In this document: positions 56,758 to 64,000 of the stretch, one piece after another
How the letters are laid out: each line of letters begins with the position of its first letter
Numbering within the stretch: the first letter of the stretch is position 1
DNA from: Pseudomonadota bacterium
GTDB lineage: Bacteria; Chloroflexota; UBA6077; JAJPGT01
NCBI GenBank assembly: GCA_021325655.1
Contig: JAJPGT010000099.1
Coordinates: 62,001-126,000 of the forward strand
Length of the DNA stretch: 64,000 nucleotides
Reading direction: 5' to 3'
Translations under genes and position numbers: made by a program
Notes under the pieces: model-generated
Told to the model about the DNA's origin: nothing
What the model saw: only the letters and a program-made list of their open reading frames with translations
Databases searched by the model: none

Positions 56758-58194
56758 ATGACACAAACAAACGCCACGGAGCCTCCTAGTCGTCACAGCG
56801 GCGTCATTGTCCTCGCCGCCGGGCAGGGCTCCCGAATGCGCTCCCGCACTCCCAAGGTCCTGCAGCCCCTTGCCGGCCAGCCCTTGCTCTGCCACGTGCT
56901 GGCCGCCACCGCTGGCCTGTCGCCGCACGCCACGGTCGTCGTGCTTGGCCACGCCTCCGACCAGGTACGTGCTGTCATTCCGTCCGGGGTCACTGTTGCC
57001 CTCCAGAACGAGCCGCTTGGCACCGGGCACGCGGCGCGATGCGGGCTGGCAGCGCTGCCGGCCTCGGTGGACCAGGTGCTCGTCGTCTACGGCGACACCG
57101 CGTTGGTACGGGCTGAGACACTCCGGTCGGTGCTCGCCGCCCTGGCGGAGGCGCCGGTGACGCTGCTGACCGCGCGTCTGGCCGAGCCGCGCGGCTACGG
57201 CCGAGTAATCCGCGACGCCGCGGGGTGGGTACGCCAGTTGATCGAAGAGGCGGAGCTGAAGCCGGAGCAGCGGAGCCTGGACGAAGTGGTTGGCGGGGTC
57301 CTGGCGTTCGACGCCGCCTGGCTCTCCGAGCGGCTGCCGCTCCTGGCGCCCCATCCGAACGGCGAGTACTACCTCACCGACCTGGTCAAGCGCGCGACCG
57401 ATGAGGGGACGCCAGCACGAGCGGTGGCGGCCGACGACCCGACCGAGGCGATCGGGATCAACGATCGGCTGCAGTTGGCGCAGGCACACGAGGTGATCTA
57501 CAGCCGCGTTCGCCGCCGACTCCTGCTGGAGGTGGGCGTGTCGATGCCACAGCCGGCGAGCGTGTTCGTGGAGCCGGGGGTCGCGGTCGGCCCGGATACG
57601 GTGCTGCTCCCCAACACCCACCTGCGGGGGACGACGCAGGTGGGTAGCGGCTGCGTCATCGGCCCGAGCACAGAGCTGGTCGACACCCAGGTAGGAGACG
57701 ACTGCCGGATTAGCTGGTCGGTGCTGGAGCAGGCGGTTGTCCGTGACGACGTCCAGATCGGCCCGTTCTGCCACCTCCGCCCGGGCACGCTCCTGGAGAG
57801 CGGAGTACGGCTGGGGAACTTTGTCGAAGTGAAGAACAGCCGGGTTGGCGAGGCGACCCATGCCGGCCACTTCTCCTACATCGGCGATGCCGAGCTGGGG
57901 CGGCGGGTGAACGTGGGCGCGGGAACCGTGACCTGCAACTTTGATGGGGTGAGCAAGCATCGAACAATCGTCGGCGACGACGTCTTTATCGGCAGCGACA
58001 CGATGCTGGTCGCACCGGTGCAGCTCGGGGCCCACGCCCGGACGGGCGCAGGCTCTGTCGTGACCCACGACGTGAAAGACGGCCAGCTCGTCGTCGGTGT
58101 ACCCGCCCGGCCAGTGCCCGGGCGATCGCCGCGCCAGTCCTCAGCGGAAGAGTCCAGCGAGGCCGGCGTGGCACGTGAGCTCCGTAGTGAGTAA
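56758..58194 (+). CDS. glmU: Bifunctional N-acetylglucosamine-1-phosphate uridyltransferase/acetyltransferase GlmU
   Basis: VIVLAAGQGSRMRSRTPKVLQPLAGQPLLCHVL; left-handed beta-helix C-term FVEVKNSRVGEATHAGHFSYIGDAELGRRVNVGAGTVTCNFDGVSKHRTIVGD. Confidence 0.95.
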   Translation: MTQTNATEPPSRHSGVIVLAAGQGSRMRSRTPKVLQPLAGQPLLCHVLAATAGLSPHATVVVLGHASDQVRAVIPSGVTVALQNEPLGTGHAARCGLAALPASVDQVLVVYGDTALVRAETLRSVLAALAEAPVTLLTARLAEPRGYGRVIRDAAGWVRQLIEEAELKPEQRSLDEVVGGVLAFDAAWLSERLPLLAPHPNGEYYLTDLVKRATDEGTPARAVAADDPTEAIGINDRLQLAQAHEVIYSRVRRRLLLEVGVSMPQPASVFVEPGVAVGPDTVLLPNTHLRGTTQVGSGCVIGPSTELVDTQVGDDCRISWSVLEQAVVRDDVQIGPFCHLRPGTLLESGVRLGNFVEVKNSRVGEATHAGHFSYIGDAELGRRVNVGAGTVTCNFDGVSKHRTIVGDDVFIGSDTMLVAPVQLGAHARTGAGSVVTHDVKDGQLVVGVPARPVPGRSPRQSSAEESSEAGVARELRSE

Positions 58195-59464
58195 TCAGCT
58201 TCTTTTCCTCGCGCTGTTGTACCTCATCGGGGCGCTGGGCTCCGGCTTCTCGGTCGCGTCCCAGGCGGCCCTCCACCACATCAACCGGGCCCGGCTCCGC
58301 CAACTGGTCGATCAGGGCGAGTCCCGCTCGCAGGCCGTGCTCCGGATTCTGGAAGAGCCCAATCTGCTCGTCTCCGGCGTGGCGCTCGCCGGGACAATCA
58401 GTATGGTTGTCGCGACGCTCGCCGCCGCCAGCCTGGTCCAGGAGCTGTGGAGCAGCGGCCCGGCGCTGGCGGCGGTGGTTGCTGTCCTGCTGTTCGTCCT
58501 GGCGCTGATGATCCAGGTCGCCACGCGGACGCTGGCGATGCACTACCCGGAGGCCTGGGCGCTGCGCCTGGGCGGGCCGCTGCATGCGCTGGTGCGCGCG
58601 CTCTGGCCCGTGCTGGCGCCCTTGCTAGCGGTGGAGCGCTGGCTGCTGCGCGCAGTAGGACTCCCCGCTGCTGCCGGGGCGCCGGCCGCGGCCGAAGACG
58701 AGCTACGGCTGCTGGTGCAGGAAGAGAACGGGGTGTTCGAGAAAGATGAGCGCGAGATGATCCAGGGCATCTTCGAGATGAGCGACCGGCCGGTGCGCGA
58801 AGTGATGGTCCCGCGCATCGACGTGACCGCGCTCCCCCTGGAAAGCACCGTGCGCGAGGCGACAGACCTGGCGATCGACAGCGGCTTTTCGCGGCTGCCA
58901 GTGTACCAGGAGAACCTAGACAACATCGTCGGGATCCTCGTCGTCAAAGACCTCCTCGCCGAGCTGCGGGCCGGGCGGATGGACGCGCCGGTGCGGCCGC
59001 TGGTCCGCCCGGCCTACTACGTGCCCGAGACCAAGAAAATCGACGAGCTGCTCGACGAGATGCAGGAGCGGCACGTCCAGATGGCCATCGTGGTGGATGA
59101 ATACGGTGGCACCGCCGGCATCATCACCCTGGAGGACCTGGTCGAGGAGATCGTCGGCGAGATCCAGGACGAGTACGACACCGAGGAAGCGCTGTACGAG
59201 CGGATCAACGAGCATGAGGCGATCTTCGACGCCCGCGCCAGCATCCACGACGTCAACGACATCATGGAGCTGCACCTGGCCGACGACGAGTTCGACACCC
59301 TCGGCGGGCTGGTGTACGACCGCCTCGGCAAGGTCCCCGTTCCCGGCGACGAGGTCCGCGTCGACGGCTGCATCGTCTCGGTGCTGTCGACCCACGGCCG
59401 GCGCATCGCCAAGGTGCGGATCCGGACCGGCGTGAACGAGCCGCCAGTCTCGCCGGCCGCCTGA
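58175..59464 (+). CDS. CNNM/CorC-type (hemolysin family) transporter-like protein with CBS pair
   Basis: DUF21 N-term, [76 protein letters not shown]. Confidence 0.93.
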   Translation: MSSVVSNQLLFLALLYLIGALGSGFSVASQAALHHINRARLRQLVDQGESRSQAVLRILEEPNLLVSGVALAGTISMVVATLAAASLVQELWSSGPALAAVVAVLLFVLALMIQVATRTLAMHYPEAWALRLGGPLHALVRALWPVLAPLLAVERWLLRAVGLPAAAGAPAAAEDELRLLVQEENGVFEKDEREMIQGIFEMSDRPVREVMVPRIDVTALPLESTVREATDLAIDSGFSRLPVYQENLDNIVGILVVKDLLAELRAGRMDAPVRPLVRPAYYVPETKKIDELLDEMQERHVQMAIVVDEYGGTAGIITLEDLVEEIVGEIQDEYDTEEALYERINEHEAIFDARASIHDVNDIMELHLADDEFDTLGGLVYDRLGKVPVPGDEVRVDGCIVSVLSTHGRRIAKVRIRTGVNEPPVSPAA

Positions 59465-59622
59465 TGGACGCCCGGAGCGATTGGCCGGCGGCGCCCGACG
59501 CTTGCGATACTTCCGGGTCGGGGCAGTGGACCGCGGTGAGCCGAGCACAGATCATTTTCTACCTGCTCGCGCTGCTGGTGGTGCTGAGCATGGTGCTGGC
59601 GGTGCTCCCTCACCCACGATGA
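59464..59622 (+). CDS. Single-pass membrane microprotein (52 aa)
   Basis: [55 protein letters not shown] overlaps upstream TGA by 1 nt and its TGA overlaps the next ATG (ATGA); absent from ORF track. Confidence 0.6.
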   Translation: MDARSDWPAAPDACDTSGSGQWTAVSRAQIIFYLLALLVVLSMVLAVLPHPR

Positions 59623-60029
59623 CTACTCGACGCGAGCGCCTCTCTACCTACCGGGCGCTCCGGCGCCGGCCGCATCTTGAGGCGGACCGCTTCGCCTCGC
59701 TGGTGGCGCAGGTGCTGGCCGAGCTCCCGCCCCCATTCCGCGACCGGGTAGACAACGTCGCGATCGTCGTGGAGGAGCGCCCATCGGCAGCGCTGCTGCG
59801 GCAGATGGGGCTGGGACCGGAGCAGACGCTGCTAGGGCTGTACCAGGGCATCCCGCTACACGCTCGAGGCAGCGGCTACACGCTCGTTCCCCCAGACCGC
59901 ATCACTCTGTTTCGCGAGCCGATCCTGGCCCGCTGCCGCAGCGAGGCGCAGGTGCGGGAGGAGGTGCGGGCGACGCTGCTGCACGAGCTCGGCCACTACT
60001 TCGGCCTGGGCGACCAGGACCTGCGCTGA
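59619..60029 (+). CDS. Metallopeptidase family protein (zincin-like, HExxH)
   Basis: [53 protein letters not shown]...[19 protein letters not shown]. Confidence 0.9.
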   Translation: MTTRRERLSTYRALRRRPHLEADRFASLVAQVLAELPPPFRDRVDNVAIVVEERPSAALLRQMGLGPEQTLLGLYQGIPLHARGSGYTLVPPDRITLFREPILARCRSEAQVREEVRATLLHELGHYFGLGDQDLR

Positions 60030-60097
60030 TCTCCCCCGGCCAGGCGGATGGCGCGCGCCTGCTATCCTCTGATCCGAGAGAGGCTTCCGGGCGCGCC

Positions 60098-60859
60098 GTG
60101 GACATCGACATCATCACTCTGTTTCCCGGCATGTTCGCCGGCCCGTTCGATGAAAGCATCATCGCCCGGGCCCGGCAGCGCGGGCTGGTCGTCATCCGGC
60201 TCGTCAACCTGCGCGAGTTCGGCCTGGGCCGCCACAAGGTGGTGGACGACACCCCGTTCGGTGGCGGCCCGGGCATGGTCATGCGCCCGGAGCCGCTGGC
60301 GGCGGCGATCGAGTCTGTACGGCGACCGGACTCGCGGGTGATCCTCATGACCCCCCAGGGCCAGCTCTTCCGCCAGCCGGTCGCCCGCCGGCTGGCACAG
60401 CTCCCGCACCTCGTGCTCGTCTGCGGTCGGTACGAAGGAGTGGACGAGCGGGTGCTTACCCTGGTAGACGAGGAGCTGTCCATCGGTGACTACGTGCTCA
60501 CCGGCGGTGAGCTGCCGGCCATGGTGGTCGTCGACGCCGTGGTTCGGCTGCTGCCAGGGGCGCTAGGAGCAGAAGAATCGGCCGAGCAGGAGTCGCATGG
60601 CGAGGAGGGGCTGCTGGACTGGCCCCACTACACCCGCCCGCGTGAGTTCCGTGGCCTGACTGTACCGGAGATCCTGCTTTCCGGCGATCACGCCCGGATC
60701 GCCGCCTGGCGGCGGGCGCAGGCGCTGGAGCGAACGCGCACTCGCCGGCCGGACCTACTGGAGCGCCGTCCGCAGCAGCCAGCCGGCCCGGAGCGTGCTG
60801 CCCCGCCGGCGAGCGACGGACAGCCGGGCAGCAGCAGCCCAGACTCGGACGGGGGCTAG
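60098..60859 (+). CDS. trmD: tRNA (guanine37-N1)-methyltransferase TrmD
   Basis: [23 protein letters not shown]...[18 protein letters not shown]...[12 protein letters not shown]...[24 protein letters not shown]. Confidence 0.96.
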   Translation: MDIDIITLFPGMFAGPFDESIIARARQRGLVVIRLVNLREFGLGRHKVVDDTPFGGGPGMVMRPEPLAAAIESVRRPDSRVILMTPQGQLFRQPVARRLAQLPHLVLVCGRYEGVDERVLTLVDEELSIGDYVLTGGELPAMVVVDAVVRLLPGALGAEESAEQESHGEEGLLDWPHYTRPREFRGLTVPEILLSGDHARIAAWRRAQALERTRTRRPDLLERRPQQPAGPERAAPPASDGQPGSSSPDSDGG

Positions 60860-60900
60860 GAGTGTGCAGGAGCCGCGTGGTATACTGCGATGGCTCTGAC

Positions 60901-60983
60901 GGAGGGGTGTCAGAGTGGTTTATTGAGGCGGTCTTGAAAACCGTTGGCCGCAAGGCCCGGGGGTTCGAATCCCTCCCCCTCCG
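60901..60983 (+). tRNA. tRNA-Ser(TGA), CCA not encoded
   Basis: GGAGGGG...CTTGAAA anticodon loop, variable arm GGCCGCAAGGCC, GGGGGTTCGAATCCCTC, CCCCTCC G followed by CCG. Confidence 0.93.
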
Positions 60984-61003
60984 CCGCGTTTCCAACCGAA
61001 TCG

Positions 61004-61096
61004 GGAGGAGTCGCATAGTGGTCTAGTGCGGCCGCCTGCTAAGCGGTTGTCCGGGGTTTTCCTGGACCGAGGGTTCGAATCCCTCCTCCTCCGCCA
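61004..61096 (+). tRNA. tRNA-Ser(GCT), CCA encoded
   Basis: GGAGGAG...CTGCTAA anticodon loop, long variable arm GTCCGGGGTTTTCCTGGAC, GAGGGTTCGAATCCCTC, CTCCTCC G CCA. Confidence 0.94.
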
Positions 61097-61103
61097 CGGT
61101 TCC

Positions 61104-61131
61104 ACGGCCCCTGCCTGGAGGCAGGGGCCGT
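61104..61131 (+). terminator. Terminator-like hairpin after tRNA-Ser pair
   Basis: ACGGCCCCTGCC-TGGA-GGCAGGGGCCGT, 12-bp stem. Confidence 0.65.
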
Positions 61132-61246
61132 CTGCTGTCCACGGCCTCCCGCAGCCGCTCCTCCTGGGCGCCCACACAGCGGGCGGCGGGCCCCCTGGAC
61201 CAGGGGGCGCGGCGGGTATAATCGCCCTGACCTAGTGGAGGGCGCG

Positions 61247-62182
61247 ATGAATCTCAGCCGGTATTACGGCATCTTTACCCCGACGATCACCCCGCTGGAC
61301 GCTGAGGAGCGCGTCGACGCCGGGTCTACCCGACGCCTGGTGGAATACCTAGTGGACAGCGGGGTGCACGGCATCTGGACGATGGGCACCACCGGCGAGT
61401 TCCCCGCCCTCGACGCGAAGCAGCGGGCGGCGGCGATCGAGGCGACGGTGGATGCCGTGCGCGGCCGCGTGCCAGTGATCGCCAATGTCGGCGATGGCGG
61501 GACGAAGCTGGCCATTGAGCACGGCCGGGTGGCACAGCGGCTGGGGGTGGATGCTATCGCCGCGACCCCGACCTACTACTACAACCATACGCAGGACGAG
61601 ATGTTGGCGCACTACCGCGCCATTCGTGATGCGGTGGACCTGCCCCTGTTCATCTACAACTTCCCGCAGATGGTGAAGCTCAAGCTGGACGTACCCACCG
61701 TGGTCACGCTCGCTCAGGAGGGGGTGGTCCACGGAATCAAGGACAGCCAGAACGACCTGCAGTGGTTCCGGGCACTGATGACGGCGACGCGGGAGCGCGG
61801 GATCGACTTCCGCGGCTTCCTGGGAACCCGAACCTTGATCGACGCCGGTCTGGTCGTCGGTGGCCACGGGGCGATCCCCTCCGTCTCGAACATCGTCCCC
61901 CACCTGTGCGTGGACATGTACCAGGCGGCGACGCGCGGCGACTTCACCCGTGCCGGCCAGCTCCAGGACCTGATCATTCGCTACGACAACCTCTCCTCGG
62001 CGGTCTCCACCGGCTCGCAGAACGCCGCGGTGATCGGGATGCTGAAGACGGTGCTGGTGGCGCGCGGGATTATCGCGACCAGCCACCTGACGCGGCCGCT
62101 GCGGCCGATCACATCGGAAGAGGCGGCGCGGATCGAGGAGCGGCTGCGGGCACTGCCCGCTGATGTTCCGGTCGCTGCCTAG
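61247..62182 (+). CDS. Dihydrodipicolinate synthase family protein
   Basis: YYGIFTPTITPLDAEERVDAGSTRRLVEYLVDSGVHGIWTMGTTGEFPALDAKQRAAAIEATVDAVRGRVPVIANVGD; LFIYNFPQM; GIKDSQND; preceded by TATAAT at 61217. Confidence 0.9.
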   Translation: MNLSRYYGIFTPTITPLDAEERVDAGSTRRLVEYLVDSGVHGIWTMGTTGEFPALDAKQRAAAIEATVDAVRGRVPVIANVGDGGTKLAIEHGRVAQRLGVDAIAATPTYYYNHTQDEMLAHYRAIRDAVDLPLFIYNFPQMVKLKLDVPTVVTLAQEGVVHGIKDSQNDLQWFRALMTATRERGIDFRGFLGTRTLIDAGLVVGGHGAIPSVSNIVPHLCVDMYQAATRGDFTRAGQLQDLIIRYDNLSSAVSTGSQNAAVIGMLKTVLVARGIIATSHLTRPLRPITSEEAARIEERLRALPADVPVAA

Positions 62183-62327
62183 TGGCCAGCGCGAGCCTGA
62201 TGGGGTCGGCGCTCGCTCTGCTTTCCCAGAGCTGAGGGGCGGAGGCGCTCCGTCCGAGCGTCTCTCGTGGCGCGGGCGCTGGCCGGGGTACGCGCCCACC
62301 GGGCGCAGACTGCAGGGAGGGAGTTAG

Positions 62328-63920
62328 GTGCTCGATCTGCTGTTCCGCCGGGTGCAGGTGTTCGACGGCAGTGGCGGCGAGCCGTTCGTCGCCGACGTGG
62401 GCGTCCAGGGCGAGCGGATCGCGCTGGTCGGAGCGGACGGGCGCGAGCCGGCAGCGCGGCGGATCGACGCGGACGGTCTGGCGCTCGCGCCCGGCTTCAT
62501 CGACATGCACTCGCACGCCGACCTCACGCTGCCCGCGTTCCCGCAGGCGCGGAACTCCGTCCAGCAGGGCGTGACAACGGAAGTGGTGGGCAACTGCGGC
62601 TTCTCGGCCGCGCCGGTGGTGGAGGAGCGCGCCGAGGAGCTGCGCCGCTTCGTCCATGGGCTCGGCCCCTACCTGGACTGGTCGTGGCGGTCGTTCGGCG
62701 ACTACCTGGACACGCTGGACCAGCGCCAGCCGGCCAACAATATTGTGGCGCTGGTGGGGCACAGCGCGCTGCGGCTGGCGGTGCTGGGCCTGGACAACCG
62801 CCCGGCCCGAGCGGACGAGCTCGAGCGTATGGCCGGGCTGCTGCGCCAGGCGCTGGCGGAGGGCGCCTGGGGGATGTCCAGCGGGCTAGTGTATCCACCC
62901 AGCGCCTTCGCCGGGACCGACGAGCTGGTGGCGCTGGGCAGGGTGCTGGCAGAGCGCGACGCGCTCTATTTCAGCCACATCCGGGGCGAGGGCGAGACCC
63001 TGCTGGAAGCGCTCCGCGAAGCCGCGACTATCGGGGAGCAGGCCGGCATCCGGGTGCAGGTCTCGCACCTGAAGGCCTCCGGACGCCCGGCCTGGGGCAG
63101 CATGCCGGCGGCGCTCGCCCAGCTCGAAGCGGCGCGGGCGCGGGGCGTGCGGCTCCACGCCGACGCCTATCCCTACACCGCCGGCTCGACCTACTTGAGC
63201 CAGCTTCTACCCACCTGGGCGTACGACGGCGGGATCGAGGCACTCCTCGGCCGGCTGCGCTCGCCAGACCAGCGGCAGCAGTTGCGCGCGGCGATGGAGC
63301 GCGGCGATCCCGCGACGATCCACCGCCAGGTCGAGTTCGACCGGGTGCTGCTGACCGCGACGGTCCACGAGCGGAACCGCCGCTGGGAAGGGAAAACCCT
63401 GGCTAGCGCCGCCCGGGCGGCGGACCAGGACCCGTACGACTTCCTGTTCGACCTGCTGGCCGACGAGCAGGCCGGCACCGTGATGATCATCTTCCTGATG
63501 CACGAGGACGACGTCCGGCGCGCGCTCTCCTGGCCGCACACCGCGATCGGCTCGGACCTGCTCGGTGTCTTCAGCGACAGCGCGCGGGTGCATCCACGCG
63601 CCTACGGCACGTTCGTTCGGGTGCTCGGCCATTACGCCCGCGACGAAGGGCTCTTCCCTTTGGCGGAGGCGATTCGGAAGATGACCGGCCTGCCCGCCGA
63701 GATTCTCGGGCTGCGCGACCGCGGCCGGGTACAGCCAGGCCTGGTCGCGGACCTGGCGGTGTTCGACCCAGCCCGGGTGATCGACCGCGCCACCTACGAG
63801 CAGCCGACGCTGGCGCCCGCCGGCGTCGAGTTCGTGGTGGTGAACGGACAACTCGCGCTGGACAGCGGCCGCCTCACCGGTCTCCGAGCCGGCCGAACGC
63901 TCCGCGCCCCATGGACCTGA
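62328..63920 (+). CDS. N-acyl-D-amino-acid deacylase family amidohydrolase
   Basis: LALAPGFIDMHSHADLTLPAFPQARNSVQQGVTTEVVGNCGFSAAPV; GMSSGLVYPPSAFAGTDELVAL; VQVSHLKASG; DADAYPYTAGSTYL-like. Confidence 0.92.
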   Translation: MLDLLFRRVQVFDGSGGEPFVADVGVQGERIALVGADGREPAARRIDADGLALAPGFIDMHSHADLTLPAFPQARNSVQQGVTTEVVGNCGFSAAPVVEERAEELRRFVHGLGPYLDWSWRSFGDYLDTLDQRQPANNIVALVGHSALRLAVLGLDNRPARADELERMAGLLRQALAEGAWGMSSGLVYPPSAFAGTDELVALGRVLAERDALYFSHIRGEGETLLEALREAATIGEQAGIRVQVSHLKASGRPAWGSMPAALAQLEAARARGVRLHADAYPYTAGSTYLSQLLPTWAYDGGIEALLGRLRSPDQRQQLRAAMERGDPATIHRQVEFDRVLLTATVHERNRRWEGKTLASAARAADQDPYDFLFDLLADEQAGTVMIIFLMHEDDVRRALSWPHTAIGSDLLGVFSDSARVHPRAYGTFVRVLGHYARDEGLFPLAEAIRKMTGLPAEILGLRDRGRVQPGLVADLAVFDPARVIDRATYEQPTLAPAGVEFVVVNGQLALDSGRLTGLRAGRTLRAPWT

Positions 63921-64000
63921 GCGCGCGCCAGGAGCGGCGGAGGCGTTCGGCCCGGAGCTGCTCGTAGGTGGCCCGGCACTGCTCGTAGCGGGCGCGGAGC
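63874..64000 (-). CDS. Partial C-terminus of an unidentified ORF running off the window
   Basis: Minus strand LRARYEQCRATYEQLRAERLRRSWRALRSMGRGAFGRLGDR*; overlaps the 3' end of the deacylase. Confidence 0.3.
   Translation of the reverse strand, partial: LRARYEQCRATYEQLRAERLRRSWRALRSMGRGAFGRLGDR

Noticed and set aside
56749-58068. 439-aa minus-strand ORF
   Set aside because: Antisense to glmU

Overview
GC-rich bacterial chromosome segment, densely coding on both strands, with no phage, IS element or CRISPR array recognised. The gene mix (large Alu-type SRP RNA, suf operon with an Rrf2 regulator, GH57-type glycogen genes) suggests a Chloroflexota/Thermomicrobia-like organism; this is inference, not demonstrated. 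Left to right: sufR-like/sufC/sufB/sufD (-); hemerythrin-like; manA-like and xylulokinase; a broken Ser/Thr kinase/beta-helix locus; class III aminotransferase; NYN + cold-shock fusion; AURKAIP1/COX24 microprotein; MrfB(YprB)-like nuclease and MrfA(YprA)-like helicase; purK-purE; GntR; orphan histidine kinase; GH57/glgA/GH57 and glgC; glycerate kinase; ECF sigma/anti-sigma; an fmdB-formamidase-amiS-fluC-fluC-DUF190/CBS run; pdxA/DUF1537; a secreted GH-A protein with four N-terminal repeats; terC with a yybP-ykoY Mn riboswitch; large SRP RNA-rsmA-ispE; cold shock; tRNA-Gln-glmU; CNNM-microprotein-metallopeptidase-trmD; two tRNA-Ser; DHDPS-like and N-acyl-D-amino-acid deacylase. Main finds: the riboswitch, the SRP RNA abutting rsmA, the fluoride/amide island with a DUF190-4xCBS fusion, the split MrfA/MrfB pair, the kinase/beta-helix remnant, and three small ORFs absent from the supplied ORF track.
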